From Westiellopsis prolifica IICB1 (lineage in GTDB: Bacteria; Cyanobacteriota; Cyanobacteriia; Cyanobacteriales; Nostocaceae), in the NCBI RefSeq assembly GCF_004323185.1, contig NZ_NAPS01000001.1, positions 610,736 to 673,253 of the forward strand: a stretch of DNA of 62,518 nt, written 5' to 3'. The notes beneath the pieces were generated by a model. It saw only the letters and a program-made list of their open reading frames with translations, searched no databases and was not told the DNA's origin. The stretch's first letter is position 1. Each line of letters begins with the position of its first letter. The position numbers and the translations under genes are program-made. This document shows, piece after piece, positions 25,685-35,548 of this stretch.

Positions 25685-26467
25685 TTAGATTTGCTGATAT
25701 CCAGGATGCCAAGACAGCAGTTTTTTTTCTAAAAATCTTGCAGATACATCTGCTAACTTACCCAACAACGCATATAGCAAAATACTCAAAACTACGACGT
25801 CTGTTTGCATGAATTCACGAGCATTCATGGCCATGTAACCAATACCAGAATCAAAGGTAATTGATTCCGCAGCTATCAAAATCAGCCACATTACTCCTAA
25901 GGCATAACGCACACCAATCAAAATAGAAGGCATAGCACCGGGGAGAATGATTTGCCAAAACAAAGACCAACTATTCAGCCCATACACTTTCCCCATTTCT
26001 ATTAATCCTGGATCTACAGTACGAATGCCATGAAAAGTATTTATGTATATAGGAAATAATACACCTAAAGAAACCAAAAATATTTTAGCTTCTTCCCCAA
26101 TCCCAAACCATACTATAACTAAGGGAATCAAGGCTAGACTAGGAATATTACGTAACATTTGAATAGATGTATCCAACAGCTTTTCAGCTAAGGGAATAAT
26201 GCCATTTATTAATCCTAAAATGAAAGCGATACTACCGCCTATAGAAAAGCCAATAAATGCCCGTTGCGTACTAACGCCAAAATGATAGGGTAGTTCGCCT
26301 GTGCTAGTCAGACGAATTCCAGCCAGAACAACATCAATTGGAGCAGGCAAAATTCTTGTTGAAACCCAACCAAATTGCACAAGTAATTGCCAAATCACTA
26401 TTAAGATAATCGGTACAACCCAAGGAGAAAATGCATGTAGATATTGATGAAGGTGTTTAGCTTTCAT
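25685..26467 (-). CDS. ssuC: Sulfonate ABC transporter permease
   Basis: This 260-residue inner-membrane permease of the SsuC/TauC family has about six membrane helices. The ATPase-contact EAA-type loop is EMGKVYGLNSWSLFWQIILPGAMPSILIGVRYALG. It is the first gene of the operon. The ATG has only a weak Shine-Dalgarno. No CysB- or NtcA-like operator was recognised upstream. Confidence 0.88.
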   Translation of the reverse strand: MKAKHLHQYLHAFSPWVVPIILIVIWQLLVQFGWVSTRILPAPIDVVLAGIRLTSTGELPYHFGVSTQRAFIGFSIGGSIAFILGLINGIIPLAEKLLDTSIQMLRNIPSLALIPLVIVWFGIGEEAKIFLVSLGVLFPIYINTFHGIRTVDPGLIEMGKVYGLNSWSLFWQIILPGAMPSILIGVRYALGVMWLILIAAESITFDSGIGYMAMNAREFMQTDVVVLSILLYALLGKLADVSARFLEKKLLSWHPGYQQI

Positions 26468-26646
26468 TTCTTAATCTTTAATTTGCCAGATTGAAAATTT
26501 TGAAATCCAAGAGGCATTGACTGAGATGAAGCCGTATTTTACAGTATTTTAAATTTGATTATCTTTTGTAGCTTAAGAAAATGTGAATAAATTTATACAT
26601 AAGAAAAATATATGAATATTATTAAAGTGATGATTTTGACTACCAG

Positions 26647-26760
26647 TTAGGTAAAATAATTTGCTCTACCTCTAGCTAACATATCATAAACAGGATTATG
26701 TTGACGAAAAATCACATACTTGTACTGTAATTTCCTGGTTTTTTGTACTTTATTTTCCAT
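26647..26760 (-). CDS. Possible 37-residue small protein
   Basis: A short frame starts at an ATG preceded by GGAGGAGTG, a near-perfect Shine-Dalgarno. The peptide begins MENKVQKTRKLQYKYVIF, contains RQHNPVYDML and ends ARGRANYFT. It is basic, with no membrane segment. It could be a true small protein or the surviving 5' end of a larger gene. Family not recognised. Confidence 0.35.
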   Translation of the reverse strand: MENKVQKTRKLQYKYVIFRQHNPVYDMLARGRANYFT

Positions 26761-27754
26761 CACTCCTCCAAAAATTAATCGCTTTATTTTCACATTAAAT
26801 TAACTTCTTCATTAAGAAACTTACCATATACTCGATTAATTTCAGGGTTAGATGTCGCAGAAGTGTGTAAATTTTTTTAAGCCTGATTTAGTGAGCATTA
26901 TCAGTAATATAAGTAAGTCGGTGGGAATAAATAAAACTATATTACGAAATTTAAATATAGTTGAAACCCTTACCAATGACATAGGACATAGACGCGCTCA
27001 TGGGCTTCAAGGTAGAGTAGGACAAATGACGACCCCAACTCGTACCAGACGAGCTGTTTGAAGCGTCTCTACAATTTGCATCGACCTACTTACTCTCAGT
27101 GCTAGTGACTTGGCGATCGCATCTGTGAAATTTGAGCGAAAAACCCGCCTCACTACTTAAACCCACAAATTCTTGTTCAGGCGATCGCCAACAGTAACCA
27201 AATCCATTTTTTGATCAGATGATCCCATGTTTGATCCTTGATGATTTGTTTGGTTATCGTAAAGAAATACTTAAAATTATTTTCTAAAATATTGTTTGTA
27301 TTTATACTAATTTTAATTGATATCAAACTCGTTTTTAGTGTTAACACATACTCCAAAAACCTTATTGTTGTGATTTTTAGCTCAATTTTATAGGTAATAA
27401 TTTCTTTGGTTGACAAGGACTAATTTTCCTCAAGCTGAGTTAAATAGACAACAACAATACATCAATCATTCAATATCTGATGTGATATTTTACATTCCCA
27501 GGCTGTACCTTTGCTTTTCTGTTGAAACGCAACTGAGTATTAATTTGCCATGCCATAAATACAAATTATTTTTTGCTCACAATTGCTGAACTTGTAAATA
27601 TGTACATTTGCAAATTTTGCGGAACCGCTTTTTGTGTTGTTGAAGTACACAATAACCCAGCAATCTCAAATCAGCGTTTCACAAATTTTTGGCTTCCTTA
27701 TGTCTTTGTTGGGGCTAATGTAGTAAATTTCGCTGTGCCAGGGGAATATATAGC
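26761..27754. other. 1-kb AT-rich intergenic region
   Basis: Contains a degraded palindromic repeat near 27030-27070 (CGTACCAGACGAGC, GCGTCTCTAC) and two isolated HIP1 sites. Short frames here have no Shine-Dalgarno and no family resemblance. I see no gene. The stretch probably includes the GMC gene promoter, which I could not place. Confidence 0.45.
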
Positions 27755-30085
27755 ATGACTCGTTTATCAAGTCCTATTGAAAACATCAAAAATCACTACA
27801 CAGTAGTAGTAATTGGTTCTGGATATGGGGGTGGAATTGCAGCTTCACGTCTCGCCCGTGCTGGACAACAGGTGTGTGTTCTTGAAAGAGGTAAAGAGTT
27901 TCAACCTGGGGAATATCCAAATCAACCAAAAGAAGCAATCAAAGAAATGCAGGTGGACTTACCTAGTGGTAAACAGATTGGTTCACCCACAGGTTTGTAT
28001 GATTTTCATATTAATAAAGATATTAATGTTTTCGTAGGTTGTGGTTTGGGTGGCACATCATTAGTTAATGCTAACGTCTCTTTGCAAGCGGAACCCCGTG
28101 TTTTTGCAGATACCCGCTGGCCAAAAGGTTTGCGTGATGATGTAGATACTTTATTGGCACAAGGATATCGGCGTGCCGAAGAAATGCTCAAACCAACTCC
28201 TTATCCTCAAAATTTGCCACACATACAGAAATTACAAGCTTTAGAGAAATCTGCTCAATACTTAAATGAGAAATTTTATAGACCACCAATTAACGTTAAT
28301 TTTAAAGATGGGGTAAATCACGTCGGTGTAGAACAGAAGGCTTGTAATCTCTGTGGTGATTGCGTCTCTGGTTGTAATCATAAAGCCAAAAATACTGTAC
28401 TGATGAATTATCTGCCCGATGCTAAGAATCATGGTGCAGAGATATATACGCAAGTATCAGTGCGTTATTTAGAACGGCAAGAAAATCGTTGGTTGGTTCA
28501 CTACCAATTAATGAACACAGGACAGGATAAATTCAACGCGCCGACGATGTTTATCAGTGCTGATATGGTAATTCTGGCGGCGGGTACCTTGGGGTCTACA
28601 GAAATTTTATTACGTTCTCAAGCCAAAGGTTTGACTGTATCTGATCAGCTAGGACACTACTTTACAGGTAACGGTGATGTTTTGGCTTTTGGATATAATA
28701 CCGAACATGTAATTAATGGTGTTGGCTTTGGCGATCGCTCTGCTAACGAACAGGAACCTGTAGGGCCTTGCATTACTGGAATTGTGGATATGCGTCAACA
28801 GCCCATCTTAGACAACGGTATGGTGATCGAAGAAGGTTCCATCCCTGGCGCACTTGCTCCAATCTTGCCGAGTAGCTTTGCAGCGGCTGGTAAAATATTG
28901 GGTGAAGATACTGATCAAGGTATAGGCGATCGCTTACAAGAAAAACTCAGAGAAGCAGAAAGTTTAACTCACGGCGCTTACACCGGTGCAGTCCGCAACA
29001 CCCAGACTTACTTAGTCATGACTCATGATGATGCAGCCGGACGGATGTACTTAGAAAATGATCGTCTTAGTATCGAGTGGGAAAACGTAGGTAAACAACC
29101 CATCTTTCAAAGAGTCAACGATCGCCTAGAAGAAGCAACCCGTCCTTTAGGTGGTACGCAAATTCCAAACCCGATTTGGACTAATGTGTTTGGTCACGAC
29201 TTAATTACCGTTCATCCTTTGGGTGGCTGTATTTTAGCAGAAGATGCTGAACATGGTGTAGTTAACCACAAAGGACAAGTATTTTCTAGCCAACAGGGTA
29301 CAAATGTCTACGAAAATTTGTACGTTGCTGATGGTTCAGTAATACCTCGCACACTAGGAGTTAATCCGCTACTAACTATTTCGGCTGTCGCTGAACGTTG
29401 CTGCGCTTTAATTGCTAAAGATCGGGGTTGGACAATTAACTATGATCTCTCTTCTGCACCAGCACCAACAAACCCCACACCCACAGCCAAAGTTGGAATT
29501 CAGTTCACAGAAAAGATGCGTGGTTTCTTCTCTACCAAAATCAAAGATGATTATCAAAAAGCAGCACAACAAGGTAAAAAAGATGCATCGCCTCTAGAGT
29601 TTACCGTGACAGTCATTGCTGATGATTTAGAGTTATTGCTCAACGATCCTCAGCACCCTGCTAAAATCCTTGGTACAGTCACAGCCCCCGTAATTTCTAC
29701 AGATCCACTGACAGTAACCAAGGGTGATTTTAACTTATTCATTGAAGCAGAAGATCACCCCCAAACCCGTAAGATGTGCTATGGCATGTACATGACCGCA
29801 GAAAACGGGCAAACCTACTATTTTGAAGGCTTTAAGCAAATTCACGATGATCCGGGTTTCGATGTCTGGGCTGACACCACCACTCTCTACGTCACTGTTT
29901 ATGAAGGTGACAGCAACAAAAATCCTGTAATTGGTAAAGGTATTCTCAAAATTAAACCTGTAGATTTCATTAAACAAATGACCACTTTAAAAGTCATTAA
30001 TGCCAAAACCCGTTGGGAACAACTACAAGCAATAGATCGCTTTAGTCGCTTCTTTGCTGGTACCTTAACTAAAATTTACGTTTAA
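27755..30085 (+). CDS. GMC-family oxidoreductase (cholesterol-oxidase-like) with extra C-terminal domain
   Basis: This 776-residue flavoprotein has the FAD motif VVVIGSGYGGGIAASRLARA at residues 17-36. A cysteine cluster CNLCGDCVSGC (Cys 197, 200, 203, 207) sits where some GMC enzymes carry an iron-sulfur-like motif. Further marks are GTLGSTEILLRS, the active-site region WTNVFGHDLITVHPLGGC and the C-terminal GSVIPRTLGVNPLLTISAVAERC. Residues about 575-776 form an additional domain not part of the GMC core. It would oxidise an alcohol or sterol-like substrate. It leads a same-strand group with a 3-beta-HSD-like reductase, an alpha/beta hydrolase and a GH1 enzyme. Confidence 0.88.
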   Translation: MTRLSSPIENIKNHYTVVVIGSGYGGGIAASRLARAGQQVCVLERGKEFQPGEYPNQPKEAIKEMQVDLPSGKQIGSPTGLYDFHINKDINVFVGCGLGGTSLVNANVSLQAEPRVFADTRWPKGLRDDVDTLLAQGYRRAEEMLKPTPYPQNLPHIQKLQALEKSAQYLNEKFYRPPINVNFKDGVNHVGVEQKACNLCGDCVSGCNHKAKNTVLMNYLPDAKNHGAEIYTQVSVRYLERQENRWLVHYQLMNTGQDKFNAPTMFISADMVILAAGTLGSTEILLRSQAKGLTVSDQLGHYFTGNGDVLAFGYNTEHVINGVGFGDRSANEQEPVGPCITGIVDMRQQPILDNGMVIEEGSIPGALAPILPSSFAAAGKILGEDTDQGIGDRLQEKLREAESLTHGAYTGAVRNTQTYLVMTHDDAAGRMYLENDRLSIEWENVGKQPIFQRVNDRLEEATRPLGGTQIPNPIWTNVFGHDLITVHPLGGCILAEDAEHGVVNHKGQVFSSQQGTNVYENLYVADGSVIPRTLGVNPLLTISAVAERCCALIAKDRGWTINYDLSSAPAPTNPTPTAKVGIQFTEKMRGFFSTKIKDDYQKAAQQGKKDASPLEFTVTVIADDLELLLNDPQHPAKILGTVTAPVISTDPLTVTKGDFNLFIEAEDHPQTRKMCYGMYMTAENGQTYYFEGFKQIHDDPGFDVWADTTTLYVTVYEGDSNKNPVIGKGILKIKPVDFIKQMTTLKVINAKTRWEQLQAIDRFSRFFAGTLTKIYV

Positions 30086-30148
30086 GAAAAAGTGAGTGGT
30101 TAGTGGTATTTAGTTCTTTATTGGTTGTTAGTGCCAACAACCAACAAT

Positions 30149-30270
30149 AGACCTCTTGCATGAATCCTAAAAACCCCCCTCAATCGCCCCGTTCACTGGG
30201 GGAAGATTTAGTTCCCTCACTGATTTCGGGGAGGGTTAGGGTGGGGTAAAAAATATTTGTGCAAGATCTG
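30149..30270. repeat. Dispersed repeat with GACCTCTTGCA / TGCAAGATCT ends
   Basis: About 120 bp between GMC and the next gene is bounded by inverted GACCTCTTGCATGAAT and ATTTGTGCAAGATCT. The interior reads CCCCCCTCAATCGCCCCGTT and GGGGAGGGTTAGGGTGGGG, as in common cyanobacterial intergenic repeats. A start codon inside this repeat was not used for the next gene. Confidence 0.6.
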
Positions 30271-30297
30271 AGTCAACAACCAACAACTAAACTATAT

Positions 30298-31362
30298 ATG
30301 CAAATCGACTTTCATCATGGTGTTACTTATGTAGTCGCACGACTCGCCGGATTTGAACATCAAGCGGCTAGTATCGTTGCATATTGCGCTCAATACGTAG
30401 ATGATGCTACGAATGCTGGATTGATCCGCTTTGATAACGGTGCGCTGTTTAGCCGCATGAGTTCGGCACACAAAATGCTTGACTACCGTAACTTTAAGGA
30501 ATTAGCAAATAATCGTGTTTGGATTCCCTTTCATTTTCTACCTGGAAATGGCGGGAAAAAAGCAGAAGAAAATATTACAGGTAGCTTTATTGACAAGCTC
30601 ATTTGTCGTCCCAACAGTTACATAGCTCAGGATATGGTTCGCGAATGCATTCGTCGCCGCGATTCTATCTATGGACTGCATCGCCTGGGAATCACAATGC
30701 ATGTATATGTAGATACTTGGGCGCATCAGGGGTTTGCGGGTGTCAATCATCGAGTTAATGAAGCGAAAAAGCTAGTTGATGAACATGGTAATCCCGATCG
30801 CAGTCTAATGGATCGTCTCAAAAACTATTGTGTCAGTGAAGCTTTACCCCTCGGACACGGTGCAGTTTTGAGTCATCCAGACAAACCTTACTTGCGTTGG
30901 GGTTACACCAATGGACGAGGCGAGAAAATTACCAGAGACAATCCGAAAGATTTTCTGGAAGCAGCAGAGCATATGTGTAAAGCTATGCAACGTTATATAG
31001 CAGGTAATCCAGATGCAGATGTACCAGGTCTACCAGAATCTGATCGGCATACAATAGCTTCTATGCTCAAAAATATTACGGTAAATAAAAGTGATTTTAG
31101 ACACAAAGAATGGTTGGAGGCGATCGCTCAAGGTAAATTTAGTTTTGGTAAAGAATATGTCACTTATATTCCCAAAGGCAAAAATTCTTGGAAATACCAA
31201 GCCCTTGGTACAGAAGCAGAGATAGACCGAGTTAACGAAATTTTTTCCTATCACACCACCTTTTTAGCCAGTGATTGGAAACTATTTCACGATGCTTTAC
31301 AAGCACATCACTTTTACATAGTCCACGAATTATTACCTATGTATAGTATTTGTGTTGCCTGA
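30298..31362 (+). CDS. DUF6765-type protein of unknown function
   Basis: This 354-residue protein begins MQIDFHHGVTYVVARLAGF, with GFEHQAASIVAYCAQYVDDA following. Conserved histidines (DFHH, WIPFHFLPGN, YVDTWAHQGF, LGHGAVLSHPD) suggest a metal-dependent, perhaps HD-like, helical enzyme. I recognise it as the DUF6765 type, for which I know no established function. It sits between the GMC oxidoreductase and the 3-beta-HSD-like gene, on the same strand. The start is placed at 30298 rather than inside the upstream repeat. Confidence 0.75.
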   Translation: MQIDFHHGVTYVVARLAGFEHQAASIVAYCAQYVDDATNAGLIRFDNGALFSRMSSAHKMLDYRNFKELANNRVWIPFHFLPGNGGKKAEENITGSFIDKLICRPNSYIAQDMVRECIRRRDSIYGLHRLGITMHVYVDTWAHQGFAGVNHRVNEAKKLVDEHGNPDRSLMDRLKNYCVSEALPLGHGAVLSHPDKPYLRWGYTNGRGEKITRDNPKDFLEAAEHMCKAMQRYIAGNPDADVPGLPESDRHTIASMLKNITVNKSDFRHKEWLEAIAQGKFSFGKEYVTYIPKGKNSWKYQALGTEAEIDRVNEIFSYHTTFLASDWKLFHDALQAHHFYIVHELLPMYSICVA

Positions 31363-31520
31363 TACTTTAAATTCATAAAGATGTGGAGAAAGAAGGAGAA
31401 TAACAAATGACAAATCATCAACCATTCCTTGATGGTACAAGCCTCCAGATTTATCTGTGGAATAAATCCAAAATCCAAAATCGGATGACCCCGCTTAATT
31501 ATTTATAATCGAGGTTATTT

Positions 31521-32483
31521 ATGAATATTTTTGTCACAGGTGGTTCAGGCTTTCTTGGCAAAAGATTAATCAAACGTTTAATTAATGATAATCACAATGT
31601 TATAGCTTTAGCTAGATCTGATTCTGCACAGAAAACAATTGAGCAGTTAGGCGCAAAAGTTATCAAAGGTAATTTAGACAATATTAACGAATGGGAAGCG
31701 CAACTTTTAGGACAAGATATTGTGATTCATTGCGCCGCACCAGTTGAATTTTGGGGTTCTTGGGATAAGTTTTATCAAGAAATTACTCTGGCTACAAAAA
31801 ACTTATTAATTAGTGCTAGTCGGATGAATGTGAAAAGATTCATCTATATTAGCTCCGAATCAGTTTTACAGGATGTTTCTCCTTTAATTGATATAGATGA
31901 AACATATCCTTATCCAGCAGAACCTAATTCTTATTATGGCAAAGCTAAAAAATTAGCTGAAGAAGAAGTTTTGCATTTTTCTACAAGTATGACATGCATG
32001 ATCCTGCGTCCTACTTATATTTGGGGCAAGGGTGATAAAACTCCCCAAACATTAGCCCAAAAAGTTAAGTCTGGACAATTTTTATGGATAGATAACGGTA
32101 AATGCGTAATTGAGACAGTTCACGTTGATAATCTAGTAGAAGCAATATCTTTAGCTTGTGTCAAAGGAGAAAATAAAGAAATATATATAGTTACTGATGA
32201 TGAACCAATTACTGTGAGAGATTACTTTACTAAACTTTTCAAAATTAGTGGAATTAATCCTCCAAATACTAATTTGCCAAGTTTTATTGTTAATCCTTTG
32301 GCAAGTGTAATAGAAGCAATTTGGAAATTATTCAATATTAAAACCGTACCTCCTCTTTCTCGTTTTGAAATTTCTTTTGTGGCTATGCCGAGAAAATACA
32401 ATATTTCTAAAGTTAAACGGGAGTTGGATTATAAACCGATTGTTACAAGAGAAAGGGGACTACAAGAGATGATGAATGGTTAG
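31521..32483 (+). CDS. NAD-dependent epimerase / 3-beta-hydroxysteroid-dehydrogenase-like SDR
   Basis: This 320-residue extended SDR has the NAD motif VTGGSGFLGKRL at the N terminus, DIVIHCAAPVEFWGSW and the catalytic YxxxK (YYGKAKKLAEEEV). LRPTYIWGKGD and the TVHVDNLVEAI loop are typical of 3-beta-HSD/isomerase-like enzymes. It would oxidise or reduce a hydroxyl on a sterol, terpenoid or sugar-like substrate. The neighbouring GMC oxidase fits the first two classes. The next gene starts 128 bp downstream. Confidence 0.85.
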   Translation: MNIFVTGGSGFLGKRLIKRLINDNHNVIALARSDSAQKTIEQLGAKVIKGNLDNINEWEAQLLGQDIVIHCAAPVEFWGSWDKFYQEITLATKNLLISASRMNVKRFIYISSESVLQDVSPLIDIDETYPYPAEPNSYYGKAKKLAEEEVLHFSTSMTCMILRPTYIWGKGDKTPQTLAQKVKSGQFLWIDNGKCVIETVHVDNLVEAISLACVKGENKEIYIVTDDEPITVRDYFTKLFKISGINPPNTNLPSFIVNPLASVIEAIWKLFNIKTVPPLSRFEISFVAMPRKYNISKVKRELDYKPIVTRERGLQEMMNG

Positions 32484-32611
32484 TAATTAGTGGTGATCAC
32501 GACAATAAATATTAATAAATAGAACAGAGTTATAGATGATTTTGGAAGACTGTACTGCTTCGCAGTTCCCGCAGGGTAGCCCAGACTAAAAACTTAGATT
32601 GAGGTAAATTT

Positions 32612-33742
32612 ATGAAACGTGAAATACCACTTTATACTTTAGAAGGTGTGAAGAATGCAGAAGTTTCTACACATCACTTTTCTACAGAAGATATGTTGGG
32701 ACTGAGTATGTTACGCTTCCAACGTGCAACTTCTGATGATGTAGTTTTGATTATTCATGGTTTGACTACATCAACTGATATGTTTATCATGCCTGAACAT
32801 TACAATCTCGTGCAGTATTTGTTGGACAAAGGGTTTGGTGATGTTTGGACTTTAGATTATCGGATGAGCAATAGACATTCCTATAATTTACAAATGCATC
32901 GTTACAACATGGATGATATTGCGCTGTTTGATCATCCGGCGGCGATCGCGAAGATGCGCGAACACATAGGCGATCGCCGTATCCATGTGATCTGTCATTG
33001 TCTAGGTTCTGTATCCTTTGTCATGAGTCTATTTGCCAAAGCTGTCACGGGTATTTCCAGCGTGATTGCTAATAGTGTGGCATTGACTCCACGTGTGCCT
33101 AAATGGTCGCAAGTTAAATTAACTTTTGCACCTTTCTTAGTCGAATATGTTTTGGGAATTCCTTATATAAACCCACGCTGGAGTGAAGATCCAGGTTTGA
33201 CAAAAGGTAAAATTTTCTCTCAAGCTGTTTCAGCATTTCACCATGAATGTGATGTCCCAGCTTGCCACATGTTGAGTTTAATGTGGGGAACTGGCTGGCC
33301 TGCTTTGTATAGCCATGAAAATCTTCATGATGTTACCCATCGTCGAGGCGGCGATTTGTACGGCGGAAACGGGTTACATTACTATCGCCATGTCCGCAAA
33401 ATGGTGAAAAACAACAATACAGCAGTCAAGTTTGAGCCAAATAATCCTAAATATGATCGCCTACCGAATAATTATTTTGAGTATGCAAGAGAAATCGAAA
33501 CTCCTGTTTTATTCATGACGGGCGATCGCAATCATGTATTTACTGATTCTAATATTGTCTGTCACCAAAGACTTGAGCAAATTGTCCCAGGTAGACACGA
33601 ACTTCACGTATTTCCTGGTTATGGACATCAAGACGTATTCATGGGTAAAAATGTCCACGTCGATATCTTTCCTAGACTGCTGCAATTTTTAAACAAGCAA
33701 CGGTCGAAATATATCAATCAAAACACAGTAGCAGCTGGATAA
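32612..33742 (+). CDS. Alpha/beta hydrolase with cysteine at the nucleophile position
   Basis: This 376-residue alpha/beta hydrolase shows DVVLIIHGLTTSTDMFIMPE, the nucleophile elbow VICHCLGSVSF (CHCLG, so Cys instead of Ser), the acid strand VLFMTGDRNHVF and the His region FPGYGHQDVFMG. Related hydrolases fused to or encoded next to GMC oxidases have the same HCLGS-like elbow. A Cys nucleophile is also known from dienelactone hydrolases and PHA synthases. It is the fourth gene of the oxidoreductase group. GAGG lies about 11 nt upstream of the ATG. Confidence 0.85.
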   Translation: MKREIPLYTLEGVKNAEVSTHHFSTEDMLGLSMLRFQRATSDDVVLIIHGLTTSTDMFIMPEHYNLVQYLLDKGFGDVWTLDYRMSNRHSYNLQMHRYNMDDIALFDHPAAIAKMREHIGDRRIHVICHCLGSVSFVMSLFAKAVTGISSVIANSVALTPRVPKWSQVKLTFAPFLVEYVLGIPYINPRWSEDPGLTKGKIFSQAVSAFHHECDVPACHMLSLMWGTGWPALYSHENLHDVTHRRGGDLYGGNGLHYYRHVRKMVKNNNTAVKFEPNNPKYDRLPNNYFEYAREIETPVLFMTGDRNHVFTDSNIVCHQRLEQIVPGRHELHVFPGYGHQDVFMGKNVHVDIFPRLLQFLNKQRSKYINQNTVAAG

Positions 33743-33746
33743 GACT

Positions 33747-33915
33747 CATCGGGCATTGGGCATTGGGCATGGGGCATCGGGCATCGGGCATTGGGCATTG
33801 GTTATTCTTCCCACACTCCGCACACTCCGCACACTCCCCGATCCCCGATCCCCGATCCCCGATCCCCAATCCCCGATCCCCGATCCCCGATCCCCGATCC
33901 CCAATCCCGAATTTC
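33747..33915. repeat. GGGCATTGGGCATC and CCCCGATCCCC tandem repeats
   Basis: About eight copies of GGGCATYGGGCA-type heptamers are followed by a dozen C-rich CCGATCC or CCAATCC heptamers, filling the gap between the hydrolase and the GH1 gene. Apparent frames on either strand are repeat translations. Confidence 0.85.
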
Positions 33916-33944
33916 CATAACAACTAAAAAAAGGAGATTTGAAA

Positions 33945-35381
33945 ATGAGCGCTCTGACACCATTTCCAGAATCATTTATGTTTGGTGTTGCTTCTGCTGA
34001 CCACCAATGTGAAGCTTATGATGCTAACTTTGAAGACATTCGCGATGTTTGGGAACGTCGTCGTGCGATGACGCTACGGGGTCAGGCTACAGATTTTTGG
34101 AACCGCTATGCTGAAGATATTGCGCTTGCTAAATCTCTTGGTTGCAAGATGTTCCGTTTTTCTCTTGCTTGGTCGCGGTTAGAACCGGAACCAGGAAAAT
34201 TTAGCGATTCAGCTTTTGACCACTACCGCCAAGTCATTGAAACTATCCGTTCCCATGGTATGGAACCTATTGTCACCCTACACCACTTCACTCATCCGTT
34301 ACATGTGGAAAAACGGGGTGGTTTGATAGCTAAGGATTTTCCCACGATTTATGCCAGTTATGCCACAGAAGTTGCTAAACGTTTAGGTAATTTAGCTCGC
34401 TACTGGGTTACTTTTAATGAACCTAGTCAATTAATTTACGGTTACGTCAAACCTTGGTGGGAACGAGCTTATTTTATGCCTCCTGGGCTATCTCGTGGTG
34501 CTTCTATGTCAGAACAAATGTCAGCAGTAGGTGATTTGATGCGGAATTTGTTCATTGCTCATACTAGAGGTAGAGCCGTTCTCAAGCAATTTAACCCAGA
34601 TGCTCAGGTCGGAGTCAACCCGATGTTGCTAGGTTTACCTCTGTGGTTGCAAAAAATTGCGGATTACAACGTCACCCGTCTTCGCAGCAAAGAAGATTTA
34701 ATATCTCAAGGTAAACGCTTTACCGAACGAGCTTTACTAGAAAAAGGACAGGTAGATGTAGTGATTGCTACGCTTACCGTGAGCCAAGAACGAGAAGAAC
34801 AAGTAGCATTTTCCGAGGTTTATTATCTAGCAGGTGAAGTTTTATTGGTTAAGTCCCGTAGTCAATTTCAACAACTAAGTGATTTCGCTGGGAAAAAAGT
34901 AGCAGTTATCAAAAGTACTACTGCTGAAACTAATATCTACGCAATGCTACCTAACACCGATGTCGAGGTGTTGCCAGATTATGAAGATGCCCTGAGAGCC
35001 TTGGACTATGATCAAGTCAGTGCAATTTTGGCTGACGATGCCATTTTGTTAGGAGTTATCCAGCAGCATCCAGAACAGTATCGAATTGTTAATCATAGAT
35101 TGACAGAAGAACCCTATGCTGCTGCTGTGGTAAAAGGCGATCGCTTTTTACTCAATGCTGTAGATCAAGCAGTGCGGCGCTTCAAAGAATCTGGTGCTTG
35201 GTCACAAAGCCTTCACGAGCATTTCCCTGGTCAATCGATACCAGAACCACCGAAAATAGGTAGACGTTCGACTTTAGGGGATATTACTGGTAAAGATAGA
35301 GTAGAAGACGCGGGGAGGTGGGGAATTCCCTTGCTAAACCAGGAACGGCGTTACGTCGCATTCAAGATCGGGGTTATTTGA
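33945..35381 (+). CDS. Family 1 glycoside hydrolase, N-terminal half, with start of an inserted permuted solute-binding domain
   Basis: Residues 1-265 are the first half of a GH1 beta-glycosidase: FPESFMFGVASADHQCEAY, RFSLAWSRLEPEPG, and the acid/base Glu in YWVTFNEPSQ. From about residue 266 the sequence switches to the second part of a type 3 periplasmic binding domain (EKGQVDVVIATLTVSQERE, DFAGKKVAVIKSTTAE, ALDYDQVSAILADDAI, RFKESGAW). A linker follows, and the frame closes at 35381 after a -1/+2 shift around 35300-35345 near GGGGAGGTGGGG. The ATG at 33945 has AAGGAG 8 nt upstream. If the shift is a sequencing error, the intact protein would be about 733 residues. Confidence 0.8.
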   Translation: MSALTPFPESFMFGVASADHQCEAYDANFEDIRDVWERRRAMTLRGQATDFWNRYAEDIALAKSLGCKMFRFSLAWSRLEPEPGKFSDSAFDHYRQVIETIRSHGMEPIVTLHHFTHPLHVEKRGGLIAKDFPTIYASYATEVAKRLGNLARYWVTFNEPSQLIYGYVKPWWERAYFMPPGLSRGASMSEQMSAVGDLMRNLFIAHTRGRAVLKQFNPDAQVGVNPMLLGLPLWLQKIADYNVTRLRSKEDLISQGKRFTERALLEKGQVDVVIATLTVSQEREEQVAFSEVYYLAGEVLLVKSRSQFQQLSDFAGKKVAVIKSTTAETNIYAMLPNTDVEVLPDYEDALRALDYDQVSAILADDAILLGVIQQHPEQYRIVNHRLTEEPYAAAVVKGDRFLLNAVDQAVRRFKESGAWSQSLHEHFPGQSIPEPPKIGRRSTLGDITGKDRVEDAGRWGIPLLNQERRYVAFKIGVI

Positions 35382-35548
35382 TTGTTGCAGTTAAAGATAA
35401 TGTCCCCGGTTTTGGCTATCGTGACCCAAAAACAGGTGAATTTAGCGGTTTGGAAATAGATTTGGCGCGGACAGTCGCAGAACAAATTTTTGGCGATCGC
35501 ACTAAAGTCCAGTTTCGCCCAGTCAAATCTGAACAACGTTTACCCCTG
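34740..35548 (+). other. Circularly permuted solute-binding (SBP_bac_3-like) domain inserted in GH1
   Basis: Order in the gene: binding-domain part 2 (from EKGQVDVVIATLT), linker, then part 1 (RRIQDRGYLIVAVKDNVPGF ... SEQRLPLL). In an ordinary binding protein part 1 precedes part 2, joined as RLPLL-EKGQVD. Both insertion boundaries carry Leu-Leu (34734-34739 and 35546-35551). Swapping at these points regenerates an ordinary binding protein and an ordinary 462-residue GH1. Confidence 0.75.

Noticed and set aside
27573-27758. 61-codon frame before the GMC gene (MLTIAELVNMYICKFC)
   Set aside because: No Shine-Dalgarno, single CxxC only, and it overlaps the real GMC start; likely chance.
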